Shown in pieces: positions 45,866 to 54,381 of a stretch of 64,000 bases of DNA. The notes under the pieces were generated by a model. That model was given only the letters and a program-made list of their open reading frames with translations, had not been told where the DNA came from and searched no databases. Each line of letters opens with the position of its first letter. Positions within the stretch are counted from its first letter, which is position 1. The DNA comes from Clostridia bacterium (lineage in GTDB: Bacteria; Bacillota; Clostridia; Christensenellales; Borkfalkiaceae): contig JAFUJR010000032.1 in assembly GCA_017468085.1 (NCBI GenBank), positions 62,001-126,000 of the forward strand. Direction: 5' to 3'. A program made the position numbers and the translations under genes.

Positions 45866-45879
45866 CGTAATCCTCTCTA

Positions 45880-46060
45880 TGAAAAAAGCCTTCCGAGGAA
45901 GGCTACTTTCATAAATTTTCGCTTTTCTTTCAACAAACGTCTATTTAGGCTTTGGGTAAACGAGAACCGATATGCATCTCAACATAGGACTTCCCTAACC
46001 AAACCCCATGCGTCTTCGATAGCGCGGGAATCTTGTTCCCGAGCCAAGGTTCTACCTTGT
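45880..46060 (-). ncRNA. Candidate structured RNA, about 180 nt (6S-like layout or leader)
   Basis: A consensus promoter (46067-46095) is followed by about 180 nt that can fold: GGTAGAACC pairs with GGTTCTCGTTTACC as a closing stem, inside it are CGGGAA-CAAGA-TTCCCG and TAGG-GAAG-TCCTA hairpins, and the 3' end is a terminator AGCCTTCC/GGAAGGCT with six T. Size, own promoter and own terminator resemble 6S RNA, but I cannot confirm conserved 6S bases. Because the next gene starts 15 nt after the T run, a regulatory leader is the alternative. Confidence 0.55.
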
Positions 46061-46066
46061 AGTATT

Positions 46067-46095
46067 ATTATATGCCATTATTTTTAATTTGTCAA
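46067..46095 (-). promoter_or_regulatory. Promoter of the structured RNA
   Basis: Minus strand TTGACA (46090-46095), 17-bp spacer, TATAAT (46067-46072); both boxes perfect. Confidence 0.85.
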
Positions 46096-46189
46096 TAGCA
46101 ATCTGACAACTTTTTTAAATTTTTTTACTATTTCTTAATTATTTCTCCCCTATTTATGAAAATTTAGTCAAATCTCCCTTTCTCCGTTT

Positions 46190-47332
46190 TTATTCAGGTA
46201 ATTTATAATCGCCTGCTTTAATCCAACCCCATTTCCGCATAAGCTCGGAAAATAACAAGTTTAACGCCGCAGGCAAAATAAACATCAACAACACGATGCC
46301 CACGTACCCAAGCCAACCGCTTGTGTAATTGAATAAATCGAACACGCCGACCAAACCGCTCGTGCCCATACCGCCGCCCGACGCGCCGCATTTGAGCTTG
46401 AAAACGCAGGTGGACAAAGGGCCTAAAATTGCGCTCGATAAGACCATGGGTGCCATGATTATCGGTTTTTTCATTACGTTGGGTATCTGTAACATACTCG
46501 TCCCTATCCCCTGCGAAATAAGTCCGCTAAACTTATTTTCACGGAAACTTGCCACGGCAAACCCAACCATATGACAAGCGCAGCCAACCGTCGCCGCACC
46601 ACCCGCTAAAAGCATAGCTTCGTAATTTCCGCTCTCAGCGCCAAGCGCCAATACGGGGCTGGAAACCGCCACCCAAATCGCCGCGGACGAAGTAGGCATG
46701 GTAAGTAAAATACCCATCGACACGGAAACGACGATACCCATCACGAAAGGTACGGCTTGCGTTGCGATTGCAATTCCGTCCCCCAACAAATTGACGAGTA
46801 AAATAAACGGATAGGCAAGGTAAACGCCCGCAAACGAAAGCGCCAGCACGCCGAGCGGAACCAGCAAAATATCCAGCTTCGTCCTGCCCGCATACAAGCC
46901 CACGACCTCTACGGCGAGCATCGTTACCACGTACGCGCCGATGGGATTGCCGGGCGCACCGAGCGTAAGCGAGGCGAGCCCCCCTGCGCCGTACACCAAA
47001 TTCCCCGCGAACGCACCGACGAAACCCGCCACCGCCGCCGAAAAAACGACCAGCTTGTTTTTCTCTAATGCGTGCGCTATGCCGACGCCGATGCCTACGC
47101 CCATCAAGGACTTGGCGATATTCGCTATGTATAAAAGCGTCTTTCCGACGTAATTCCCGCCGCCTATCAGGTTGATCCAGCCCGCGATTTGCGCCAAAAT
47201 CGTACCCGCAATCAACGTAACGAACAACCCCTGCGCCATGCCCGAAAAGGCGGTGATGAAATACCGCTTAGGAAGGGTCTTGAAATACTCCTTCGCCGTC
47301 ATGCGCTTTAATTCTGCCTTTTTCTCACTCAA
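46190..47332 (-). CDS. PTS-type sugar permease, EIIC_2 family
   Basis: 380 residues, about nine or ten TM segments in a very Gly/Ala-rich protein. KSLMGVGIGVGIAHALEKNKLVVFSA and MGTSGLVGVFDLFNY with the conserved ICC-like late segments fit the PTS_EIIC_2 family (PF13303), a membrane IIC domain usually found without IIA or IIB. No other PTS component is nearby, so phosphotransfer-linked transport is uncertain and it may act as a plain permease. It has its own promoter. Confidence 0.8.
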   Translation of the reverse strand: MSEKKAELKRMTAKEYFKTLPKRYFITAFSGMAQGLFVTLIAGTILAQIAGWINLIGGGNYVGKTLLYIANIAKSLMGVGIGVGIAHALEKNKLVVFSAAVAGFVGAFAGNLVYGAGGLASLTLGAPGNPIGAYVVTMLAVEVVGLYAGRTKLDILLVPLGVLALSFAGVYLAYPFILLVNLLGDGIAIATQAVPFVMGIVVSVSMGILLTMPTSSAAIWVAVSSPVLALGAESGNYEAMLLAGGAATVGCACHMVGFAVASFRENKFSGLISQGIGTSMLQIPNVMKKPIIMAPMVLSSAILGPLSTCVFKLKCGASGGGMGTSGLVGVFDLFNYTSGWLGYVGIVLLMFILPAALNLLFSELMRKWGWIKAGDYKLPE

Positions 47333-47362
47333 AACAAAACCTCCTTTAAGGTCTTTTTCTTT

Positions 47363-47391
47363 ATTATACTCCGTTATTCGATAAAACGCAA
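47363..47391 (-). promoter_or_regulatory. Promoter of the EIIC gene
   Basis: Minus strand TTGCGT (47386-47391), 17-bp spacer, TATAAT (47363-47368). Confidence 0.65.
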
Positions 47392-47459
47392 GCGATTTAA
47401 AGGTATCGATAAAAAATTATTGATTAGATAAATTTTAACGAATTTAGCAGCGAAAACGT

Positions 47460-47495
47460 AAAAACCGTCCTACGCGTTTGGGGCGAGGACGGCTT
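47460..47495 (-). terminator. Terminator of the DUF1540 gene
   Basis: GCCGTCCT/AGGACGGTTTTT hairpin with a loop of about 14 nt and T run on the minus strand. Confidence 0.75.
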
Positions 47496-47511
47496 TTAAG
47501 GTTAAAACAGC

Positions 47512-47685
47512 TTATTTTCTTTCAAAGCTGTCGCAGCAAGTGCAGCTTTCGGCGTCGCAGCTGCAAGTATTGCCGACGTGGATTTTGCGCAAGGTGCAAA
47601 AATCGCCCGCGCGGTTGTACTTACATTCGGTTACGCCACAGCCGATGGCAGTATTCACTTCGTGCGTGTTTTCTTTGTTCATCAT
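47512..47685 (-). CDS. DUF1540 cysteine-rich small protein
   Basis: 57 residues with ten cysteines: GCGVTECKYNRAGDFCTLRK and HVGNTCSCDAESCTCCDSF. This is the DUF1540 pattern (CxxxxCxYNxxxxC then IxV), a small, probably metal-binding Clostridia/Bacilli protein without a settled function. A longer open frame covers it, but AAGGAGG eight nt before the ATG at 47685 defines the gene. It lies divergent from rplI. Confidence 0.85.
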   Translation of the reverse strand: MMNKENTHEVNTAIGCGVTECKYNRAGDFCTLRKIHVGNTCSCDAESCTCCDSFERK

Positions 47686-47740
47686 AATCAAATCCTCCTT
47701 TAAAGGTATAAAAAGAGTATGCGCAAATTTCAAAAAGATA

Positions 47741-47769
47741 TTGACATTTGCAAATTTTTCCTGTACAAT
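47741..47769 (+). promoter_or_regulatory. Promoter of rplI
   Basis: TTGACA, 17-bp spacer, TACAAT. Confidence 0.8.
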
Positions 47770-47824
47770 ATAGGCGTAGAGAAAAATTCGGGGCGCGCGT
47801 CGTCTTACGAAGGAGGATATGTAT

Positions 47825-48265
47825 ATGAAAGTTTTATTGTTGGCGGACGTAAAAAACGTAGGCAAAAAAGGAGACGTCGTTGAGGTTGCGGACGGATACG
47901 GCAGAAACTTTTTGGTAAAGAAAGGTTTGGCGAGTATCGCAACGGCGAGCGTCGTACACGAAGCGGCGCAGAAAAAAGCGGCGCAAGATTTCCATAGAGC
48001 GGAAGAAATAAAGGCTTTGAAGGCGTTGGCGGCAGAGCTTAACGGCAAAACCGTTTCCGTGAAAATCAAAACGGGGGAAAACGGAAAGCTGTTCGGTAGC
48101 GTAACGAGCGCGAACGTCGCGGCGGCGCTTGCAGAAGCGGGCTACGACGTGGATAAAAAGAAGATTAAAATGGAGAACGTAAAAACGCTGGGCGCGTTTG
48201 AGGCGGAAATCCGTTTGATGGAAGGCGTAACTGCAAAAATCCGTTGCATGGTGGAAGCGCTTTAA
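47825..48265 (+). CDS. rplI: Ribosomal protein L9
   Basis: 146 residues of the 50S subunit protein L9: [20 protein letters not shown], then [16 protein letters not shown], the N-terminal signature, plus a complete C-terminal domain ([15 protein letters not shown]). The second of two close ATGs is used because GGAGG is spaced correctly for it. It is not grouped with rpsF, ssb or rpsR here. Confidence 0.96.
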   Translation: MKVLLLADVKNVGKKGDVVEVADGYGRNFLVKKGLASIATASVVHEAAQKKAAQDFHRAEEIKALKALAAELNGKTVSVKIKTGENGKLFGSVTSANVAAALAEAGYDVDKKKIKMENVKTLGAFEAEIRLMEGVTAKIRCMVEAL

Positions 48266-48285
48266 TCTTATTGCATATAATAAAT

Positions 48286-48322
48286 ACCGTTCTGCGCGTA
48301 AAATCCGTGCAGAGCGGTTTTT
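48286..48322 (+). terminator. Terminator of rplI
   Basis: Imperfect hairpin ACCGTTCTGCGCG/CGTGCAGAGCGGT with a TTTTTA run. Confidence 0.7.
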
Positions 48323-48355
48323 ATGTAAATTGCATTAACATTTTTGAAAAATCCC

Positions 48356-48384
48356 TTGCACTTAGCAAAAAAATGTGCTACAAT
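48356..48384 (+). promoter_or_regulatory. Promoter of the YitT gene
   Basis: TTGCAC, 17-bp spacer, TACAAT. Confidence 0.7.
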
Positions 48385-48423
48385 ATGCTGTGGAATAATA
48401 AATCAGATACGAGGATAGAAATT

Positions 48424-49500
48424 ATGGAAGAAATACAAGTGCAAGCCGAAGAAACGGCACCTGCTACGCAAACGACGGAAAGGACACACGCCGCTCTGCC
48501 CCCTAAAATTACGAAGGAGCATTTTGCTCCCTCAAAAAGAAAACGGGATAAGGCTTGGCTTTGGATAAAATCAGTGTTGCTTACGTTGCTTTCGTCCTTT
48601 CTTATCGCCTTTTCCGCATACACGCTGATCACTCCCAACAAATTCACGATTGGCGGCGCAAGCGGTATTGCCATTTTGGTAAATATTGCCACGCAAGATA
48701 AAATTCCGCAAAGTATTATACTGTTTGCAATCAACTTGCCCTTGATCGTGCTTTCCTTTTTCTTCGTCAAGAAGAAATTTGCCGTTTTATCGGCAATGAA
48801 CATCGGCTTACAATCCCTTTGGCTTCTCTTATTAGAGCAGCTTTTCCCCGCGAATATCAAAACGGAAGACGGCGCGTTCATCTCGAAAATTTCTATCATC
48901 TTCCCCGGCGGCGAGCCCTCTAAATTGTTTGCCGCATTGGGCGCAGGGCTTTTGATTGGGCTTGCCATTGCGCTTGCCTTTAAAGTCGGGGGCAGTACGG
49001 GCGGCACGGATATCCTTGCAGTTATGATACAAAAGAAGGTGAAAGCGACCTCCATTTCGTGGATGCTCTTTATTATCAACGTTATCATTATTTCCGCTTC
49101 CTTCTTCGTAATCGATCCCACCGAGACCGACGACGTCGCAACGGAAATAGGTTTGAGAATGATGCCCATCGCGCTTGCCGCATTTGAAGCTTTTATTGAA
49201 AGCAGAACGAACGAATCCATTTTAAACGGTTTCCAATCGGCAATAGAATTCCGTATCATCACCGACAAATCGGAAGAGATGGCAACCGCTATCATGAAAG
49301 AGCTGAGCCGCGGCGTTACCGCTATCCCCGCAACGGGTATGTATACGAAAATTGCGCACACGATGCTCGTTTGCGTAGTCAGCCGCAGACAGGTGGCGAC
49401 CCTGCAAAGAATCATGCAAACGGTAGACCCCGATTCCTTTGCGGTAACCTCCAAAGCGACGCAGGTTTTGGGCTTGGGATTTTTCAACGGCGAGGTATAA
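48424..49500 (+). CDS. YitT family membrane protein (DUF161 + DUF2179)
   Basis: 358 residues. A hydrophilic N-terminal region of about 45 residues is followed by five TM segments with AYTLITPNKFTIGGASGIAI and GGSTGGTDILAVM, the DUF161 hallmarks. A cytoplasmic DUF2179 domain (ITDKSEEMATAIMKELSRGV, then TAIPATGMYT) completes it. A transporter or sensor role is assumed for the family but substrates are unknown. The start is the ATG after GAGGAT. Confidence 0.9.
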   Translation: MEEIQVQAEETAPATQTTERTHAALPPKITKEHFAPSKRKRDKAWLWIKSVLLTLLSSFLIAFSAYTLITPNKFTIGGASGIAILVNIATQDKIPQSIILFAINLPLIVLSFFFVKKKFAVLSAMNIGLQSLWLLLLEQLFPANIKTEDGAFISKISIIFPGGEPSKLFAALGAGLLIGLAIALAFKVGGSTGGTDILAVMIQKKVKATSISWMLFIINVIIISASFFVIDPTETDDVATEIGLRMMPIALAAFEAFIESRTNESILNGFQSAIEFRIITDKSEEMATAIMKELSRGVTAIPATGMYTKIAHTMLVCVVSRRQVATLQRIMQTVDPDSFAVTSKATQVLGLGFFNGEV

Positions 49501-49563
49501 TCAAAAAATCGCGTAAATTCCTTGATTTTTCGAGGTTTTTCGCGATTTTTTTTCGTATAACTA

Positions 49564-49592
49564 TTGACAAGTGGAATATTTTGGGGTATAAT
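49564..49592 (+). promoter_or_regulatory. Promoter of hup
   Basis: TTGACA, 17-bp spacer, TATAAT; both boxes consensus, as expected for an abundant protein. Confidence 0.85.
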
Positions 49593-49648
49593 ATGTTTAC
49601 TTAAAAACGAAAATGTTTTTATAAAATAAATTTAAAGGGGATTTTTTT

Positions 49649-49921
49649 ATGAACAAAGGCGAATTGATTAAGGCAATTGCAGACAAAGCAGGTTTTACGC
49701 AGAAGGACGCAACGGCGGCTTACGATGCATTTATCGAGGCAGTTACGGAAACGTTGAAAGCAGGTGAAAAAGTTCAGCTTATCGGCTTCGGTAGCATCGA
49801 AGTGAAGGAAGTTGCAGCTAAGACGGGCAGAAATCCTAAGACGAAAGAACCCGTTGAAATTCCCGCTTGCAAGAAACCCGTTATGAAATTCGGTAAGGCT
49901 TTCAAAGCAGAACTTAACTAA
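49649..49921 (+). CDS. hup: HU family DNA-binding protein
   Basis: 90-residue histone-like protein: MNKGELIKAIADKAGFTQKD, VQLIGFGSIEVKEVAAKTGRNP and VMKFGKAFKAELN, with the proline tip region (RNPKTKEPVEIPA) that intercalates into DNA. AAAGGGG precedes the ATG. Single-gene unit with promoter and terminator. Confidence 0.96.
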   Translation: MNKGELIKAIADKAGFTQKDATAAYDAFIEAVTETLKAGEKVQLIGFGSIEVKEVAAKTGRNPKTKEPVEIPACKKPVMKFGKAFKAELN

Positions 49922-49936
49922 TTTTAAACTATACGA

Positions 49937-49967
49937 AAAGCCGAGGCGCTCGCCTCGGCTTTTTTAT
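49937..49967 (+). terminator. Terminator of hup
   Basis: AAAAGCCGAGGC-GCTC-GCCTCGGCTTTTTT hairpin. Confidence 0.9.
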
Positions 49968-49996
49968 TTCTCCCCCTGTGTCTATGCTTTTATATA

Positions 49997-50037
49997 AAAC
50001 CCGCCCTGCGCAAAACGCGCGGGGCGGGTTCGTTTTT
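49997..50037. terminator. Terminator of trpS (probably bidirectional)
   Basis: AAACCCGCCCtGCGC/GCGCgGGGCGGGTT hairpin between hup and trpS with T-rich flanks on both strands. Confidence 0.8.
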
Positions 50038-50043
50038 TCTATC

Positions 50044-51096
50044 TTATTTTCTGTCGGCGAAATAGTCGATTTTCATTGATTTCTTGACCTCGGCAAGCGT
50101 TTCTGCCGCCGCCTCGCGCGCCGCCTCGCTCCCTTTATAAAGCATATCCCAAATAGCGGGAATATCCTTAGCGAGCTCCTCTCTGCGGGTGCGGATAGGT
50201 TCAAGCACCTCTTGCATAACGGCGTTGAGGAATTTCTTCACCTTCATATCCCCCAAACCGCCCCGTTCGTAATGCGCTTTGAGTTCGTCCAAGCCCGCGT
50301 ATTCGGGCAGATATTTTTGGAAGTGCTCCGCCGCCGAAAAAGCGTCCAAATAAATGAACGTGGGGTTGTTTTTCGTGTCGCCGGGGTCGGTTACCTTAAT
50401 GTGGTTGGGGTCGGTGTACATACCCATGACCTTGCGCTTGATTTCGTCCGCGCTGTCGGAAAGGTAAATGCAGTTGCCGAGCGACTTGCTCATTTTTGCC
50501 ATACCGTCCGTGCCGGGCAAACGCAGGCAGGACTTATTTTCGGGCAAGACTGCCTTAGGCTCGATCAGCGTTTCGCCGTACAAACCGTTGAAACTACGCA
50601 CGATTTCGCGCGCTTGTTCAAGCATAGGAAGCTGGTCCTCTCCTACGGGTACGGTGTTCGCCTTAAACGCCGTAATGTCTGCCGTCTGCGAAACGGGATA
50701 GGTCAAAAAGCCCATGGGGATAGAAGCCTCGAAGTTGCGGAGCTTTAACTCCGTCTTTACCGTCGGATTGCGTTCCAAACGGGAAAGGGTAACGAGGTTC
50801 ATATAATAGAAGGTGAGTTCGGTAAGCTGTTCCACGTGCGACTGCACGAAAATCGTCGATTTTTGAGGGTCAAGACCGCAAGCGAGATAATCAAGCGCGA
50901 CTTCGGTGATGTTCGCGCGAACCTTGTCGGGGTTGTCGAAATTGTCGGTGAGCGCCTGCGCGTCTGCAATCATAATATAAATTTTGTCGTACTTGCCGCT
51001 GTTTTGCATTTCCACGCGGCGGCGAAGCGAGCCCACGTAATGCCCGATATGCAATTTGCCCGTAGGTCTGTCGCCCGTTAAAATAATGTTTTTCAT
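50044..51096 (-). CDS. trpS: Tryptophanyl-tRNA synthetase
   Basis: Class I aminoacyl-tRNA synthetase, 350 residues. HIGH-type motif [11 protein letters not shown] (residues 14-24), KMSKS motif AKMSKSLGN, and the TrpRS segments [30 protein letters not shown] precedes the ATG. It starts 24 bp after the upstream unknown gene, with no promoter between, so they are probably cotranscribed. No T-box leader was recognised. Confidence 0.96.
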   Translation of the reverse strand: MKNIILTGDRPTGKLHIGHYVGSLRRRVEMQNSGKYDKIYIMIADAQALTDNFDNPDKVRANITEVALDYLACGLDPQKSTIFVQSHVEQLTELTFYYMNLVTLSRLERNPTVKTELKLRNFEASIPMGFLTYPVSQTADITAFKANTVPVGEDQLPMLEQAREIVRSFNGLYGETLIEPKAVLPENKSCLRLPGTDGMAKMSKSLGNCIYLSDSADEIKRKVMGMYTDPNHIKVTDPGDTKNNPTFIYLDAFSAAEHFQKYLPEYAGLDELKAHYERGGLGDMKVKKFLNAVMQEVLEPIRTRREELAKDIPAIWDMLYKGSEAAREAAAETLAEVKKSMKIDYFADRK

Positions 51097-51120
51097 ATAT
51101 ACTCCTTACGTTGTTGAAAA

Positions 51121-52095
51121 TTAGGCTTGATAACAGTCCAAGTTTCCAAACAACTTTTCTATCATTTTATAATCTACGCCGTCCGCACCGCGCCAATGGC
51201 ATACGGGATAAGCGTAATCGTTTTTGTATTCGTCCGCCTCTTTTTGTTCGCTCGGCGGCGTGTATTTTTCCGCATACCCAAACATATCTTTGGGATGCAA
51301 AATATTGAGATACGAAAGCACGTTGATAAATTCTTGCGCTTCGTCGCCCGTCAAGGGCAAAATTTTGCTTTTGTGCAAGGCTTGCTTATACGCGCCAACT
51401 TTCTTGTTGGACGGAATAGTTTCCGCAAGCCGCGCCGCCGCCATAAAGCTTGAAAAGTCCTCTTTTGTCGGCGTGATCTTGGGGAATTTTATCCCTTCTT
51501 CCAAACAATACAACGCATGGTTTACCGAATAGGTCGCATACGACTTACCAAGATATAAAAACTCCGCGTCGATGAAAGCGTCTAAAAAATTGTAATATAC
51601 ATTATTCCTTGTGGGCTTTTTAGACGGCGTATCATCATGATAATCACATACGCCGCAACAAAACGGAATAAAGCCCTCCTCGCCGCCAGCGCCGCAATAA
51701 CACGCCGTTTTTTCATGGTCGGGGAAATTTTTGAAAAAGTGGTAAGCAACGAAAGGCAAAATATATTCTCGGCAATCCTTATGCGTAACGCCGTAAATAA
51801 AACCGTCCGCAAGCGTTTTTTCGTCCGCTTGTGCAAATAAATTCTTTGCCTTTTTTAGCATTTCTTGATGGGGAAGTCTTTCCTCTTTTTCGCGGACAAA
51901 CCCTGCTGAAATCAAGGGAACTGCTTGTAATAAAAGCTCGTCGAATTTTGGCGTTCCAAACAACGCTTCCGATTTTTTAAAAATCGTCAATGCTTTTGTT
52001 TTGGGGCAGGCAGGTACGGGTTGAACGGAAATTTTTGCAATTTCTTCTTGAATTTTTGCACGCAATTCCATTTTTACCTTTTCGCTAATATCCAT
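51121..52095 (-). CDS. Hypothetical protein with cysteine cluster, unknown function
   Basis: 324 soluble residues, mostly helical. A central cluster CYCGAGGEEGFIPFCCGVCD (about 130-150) could bind metal, and it is followed by YHDDTPSKKPTRNNVYYNFLDAF. I do not recognise the family. GAGG lies eight nt before the ATG. It probably shares a transcript with trpS. A small plus-strand ORF starts 35 bp upstream, divergently. Confidence 0.65.
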   Translation of the reverse strand: MDISEKVKMELRAKIQEEIAKISVQPVPACPKTKALTIFKKSEALFGTPKFDELLLQAVPLISAGFVREKEERLPHQEMLKKAKNLFAQADEKTLADGFIYGVTHKDCREYILPFVAYHFFKNFPDHEKTACYCGAGGEEGFIPFCCGVCDYHDDTPSKKPTRNNVYYNFLDAFIDAEFLYLGKSYATYSVNHALYCLEEGIKFPKITPTKEDFSSFMAAARLAETIPSNKKVGAYKQALHKSKILPLTGDEAQEFINVLSYLNILHPKDMFGYAEKYTPPSEQKEADEYKNDYAYPVCHWRGADGVDYKMIEKLFGNLDCYQA

Positions 52096-52130
52096 CGAAT
52101 ATTCCTCACGTTTTTGCGCATACTTGGGGT

Positions 52131-52292
52131 ATGAAAAGAAACCGTCTTGCGCTCGTCGCCGTTTTGTTCCTTACCGCCGTTACGCTCGTGTTCGTCAGCG
52201 TATACGCACTGCAAAAACAATCCCCGTCCTCCGTTACGAAAACGCGGAATATCGAACGCATTTTCACGCCCCGTCCTCGTATCAAGCCGTAG
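52131..52292 (+). CDS. Possible 53-residue single-TM protein
   Basis: Short ORF beginning MKRNRLALVAVLFLTAVTLV and continuing FVSVYALQKQ, then a Ser/Thr- and Arg-rich tail ending RPRIKP. The basic start plus a 20-residue hydrophobic helix is a good single membrane anchor. The ribosome site is weak (TTGGGG close to the ATG). It fills the gap between a divergent gene and the end of pyrE, 23 bp away. A real but poorly supported gene. Confidence 0.4.
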   Translation: MKRNRLALVAVLFLTAVTLVFVSVYALQKQSPSSVTKTRNIERIFTPRPRIKP

Positions 52293-52314
52293 GCGTTCCG
52301 TTACTTAAAAAAAC

Positions 52315-52977
52315 TTACTTTGCGCCGTAAACCTCGCGGTATTTATACATCGCAGGCAAATGCTCTTTGCCGTCGATAACCCCCTTTTCGATTGCCGCGA
52401 TAATGTCGTCCATCGTTACGACGGAATATACGTCGATACCGAATTCCTTTTTCGCCTCGCTTACCGCGGACAAATCGCTGTTGAGCGCCTTTTCCTTGCG
52501 GTCAACGGAGATAATCATACCCACGACCTGCACCTTTGCCGCCGCCTCTAATTTGGGCAAGATTTCGCGAAGAGCTTTGCCCGACGTCATTACGTCCTCG
52601 ATAATAATTACTTTTTCGCCGTCGACGAGCTGTTTGCCAACGAACAAACCGCCCTCGCCGTGGTCCTTGACCTCTTTTCTGTCAAAGCAGTAATTGAGGT
52701 CTTTTTCGTATTTTTGCGCAAGCGCGATTGCGGTGGCTACGGAAAGAGGGATACCCTTATACGCAGGCCCGACGAGGGTTTCCGCCTCCAAGCCGTTGTC
52801 GTGAATACACGCCGCGTAATATTCGCCGAGCTTTGCAAGCTGCTTGCCCGTTTTGTAGTTGCCCGTGTTGATAAAGTAAGGGGCAAGTCTGCCGCTTTTT
52901 AAGGTAAATTCGCCAAAGCGCAATACGCCGTTGTTGACCATGAAACGGATAAATTCTTCTTTATAAGTATAGGACAT
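52315..52977 (-). CDS. pyrE: Orotate phosphoribosyltransferase
   Basis: Transfers phosphoribosyl from PRPP to orotate, giving OMP. 220 residues with LKSGRLAPYFINTG, the flexible loop DRKEVKDHGEGG, and PRPP motif VIIIEDVMTSGKAL. Last gene of the pyr operon, 15 bp after pyrD. Confidence 0.96.
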   Translation of the reverse strand: MSYTYKEEFIRFMVNNGVLRFGEFTLKSGRLAPYFINTGNYKTGKQLAKLGEYYAACIHDNGLEAETLVGPAYKGIPLSVATAIALAQKYEKDLNYCFDRKEVKDHGEGGLFVGKQLVDGEKVIIIEDVMTSGKALREILPKLEAAAKVQVVGMIISVDRKEKALNSDLSAVSEAKKEFGIDVYSVVTMDDIIAAIEKGVIDGKEHLPAMYKYREVYGAK

Positions 52978-52992
52978 AATTTTTACTCCTTT

Positions 52993-53910
52993 TTATTTTC
53001 CATTTAATTGCAAAACGCCCGTCAATTCGGAAACGTTTGCCACGCCGTGCTTATCGCACCAGTCGTTTAAGCCTTTGATGATTTTGGGCATTGCGTAAGG
53101 GTCGGTAAAGTTTGCCGTGCCGACCTGCACCGCTACCGCGCCTGCCATCAAAAATTCGATGGCGTCCTCCGCACAAGTGATACCGCCCATACCGATGACG
53201 GGAATTTTCACCGCCTGCGCCGCCTCGTATACCATGCGCACCGCAATCGGTTTTACTCCCGCGCCCGAAACGCCGCCCGTGTTGTTGGCGATGATCGGTT
53301 TTCTTCGCTCGATATCGATTGCCATCCCCGTCAAGGTGTTGATAAGCGAAATACAGTCCGCGCCGCCGCGTTCCGCCGCCCTCGCGTTTTCGGCAATGCT
53401 CTCTACGTTGGGGGAAAGTTTAACGATAAGCGGCGTGGTTTTGAGAGAATTTTTCGCCGCGCGCGTTACCGCTTCCACGCTTTCGGGCTTGATACCGAAC
53501 GCCATACCTCCGCTTTTTACGTTGGGGCAGGAAATGTTGAGCTCGATCATATCCACAAGCCCGTCCAAGCGCGCGCAGATTTTTTCGTAATCCTCCAAGG
53601 TCTTGCCCGCTACGTTGGCAATCACGCACGTGCCCGTCGATTTCAACCACTCCAAATCCTCCGCAATAAAGTGCTCCACACCCGGATTTTGCAAACCGAC
53701 TGCGTTCAAAATAACGCCGCGCGATTCCGCAATGCGCGGAACGGGATTGCCCAAACGGGGCTCTAAGGTCATGCCTTTCGTCGATACGCCGCCGATTTGC
53801 CCTACGTCGTAGAGCTCGTTAAACTCGCGGCCAAAGCCGTACGTACCCGAAGCCGCAATGACGGGGTTTTTTAAGGTAATTCCGCAAAGATCAACTGATA
53901 AATTCGCCAT
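52993..53910 (-). CDS. pyrD: Dihydroorotate dehydrogenase, class 1B catalytic subunit
   Basis: FMN enzyme that oxidises dihydroorotate; class 1B works with the PyrK electron-transfer subunit encoded two genes upstream. 305 residues: AASGTYGFGREF, LNAVGLQNPGV, the catalytic-cysteine segment ELNISCPNVKSGG, INTLTGMAIDI, NNTGGVSGAG and GMGGITCAEDA. AGGAG precedes the ATG. Confidence 0.96.
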   Translation of the reverse strand: MANLSVDLCGITLKNPVIAASGTYGFGREFNELYDVGQIGGVSTKGMTLEPRLGNPVPRIAESRGVILNAVGLQNPGVEHFIAEDLEWLKSTGTCVIANVAGKTLEDYEKICARLDGLVDMIELNISCPNVKSGGMAFGIKPESVEAVTRAAKNSLKTTPLIVKLSPNVESIAENARAAERGGADCISLINTLTGMAIDIERRKPIIANNTGGVSGAGVKPIAVRMVYEAAQAVKIPVIGMGGITCAEDAIEFLMAGAVAVQVGTANFTDPYAMPKIIKGLNDWCDKHGVANVSELTGVLQLNGK

Positions 53911-53928
53911 AACTTTCTCCTCTTCGCT

Positions 53929-54378
53929 TTATCTATCAATGGGTGCGTTGCAACCGCTCAAACACAGGGACAAGAGGATTTTTTGCGTTTCCGCTACGTC
54001 CTCTACAAAACCGTAAGCCAAAACTTTTTTATCTCGAAGCTCGATATAAATCTTGCCCCAATTTATTTTTAACGCGCCAAGCGGGCAACGGTAAGAAACG
54101 TTCAAAATTTCGTTAAACGCGTACATGCCCTCGGGTAATTGCAATTTCCCGTCTTTAATACACACGATTTTTTCGGGTGTTTTTTTCCATTTCCAAAAAC
54201 AGAACGCCATCAACGCGTCCACCGCTACGCCCAGCACCGTCAATATAATGGCAGGGATAAGCGAATAGCCGCCCAACACGAAACACACTACGCCGCCGCC
54301 GATAAGCAACACGCCGACTGCGAGGGAAACGACGAACAAGGGCATAAGCCCTTCTTGTTTACGCGCAATCACTTCCAT
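53929..54378 (-). CDS. Small membrane protein within the pyr operon
   Basis: 149 residues: two TM segments (about 12-34 and 40-62) and then a compact beta-rich domain of about 80 residues (KIVCIKDGKLQLPEGMYAFNEILNVSY...KINWGKIYIELRDKKVL) like bacterial PH-type membrane proteins. It lies between pyrK (3 bp) and pyrD (18 bp), so it is cotranscribed. A direct role in pyrimidine synthesis is not apparent. AAGGAGG lies within the pyrK end, rather far (14 nt) from the ATG. Confidence 0.7.
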   Translation of the reverse strand: MEVIARKQEGLMPLFVVSLAVGVLLIGGGVVCFVLGGYSLIPAIILTVLGVAVDALMAFCFWKWKKTPEKIVCIKDGKLQLPEGMYAFNEILNVSYRCPLGALKINWGKIYIELRDKKVLAYGFVEDVAETQKILLSLCLSGCNAPIDR

Positions 54379-54381
54379 GGT

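Noticed and set aside
48378..49487. 369-codon minus-strand ORF opposite yitT
   Set aside because: Shadow; the plus-strand YitT protein has clear family motifs and a promoter.
54110..54135. Sequence AACGCGTACATG inside the membrane protein gene, resembling the dispersed motif
   Set aside because: Only 12 bases match, it lies in a coding region, and the flanking conserved bases are absent; a similar partial match occurs in pyrF near 55571.
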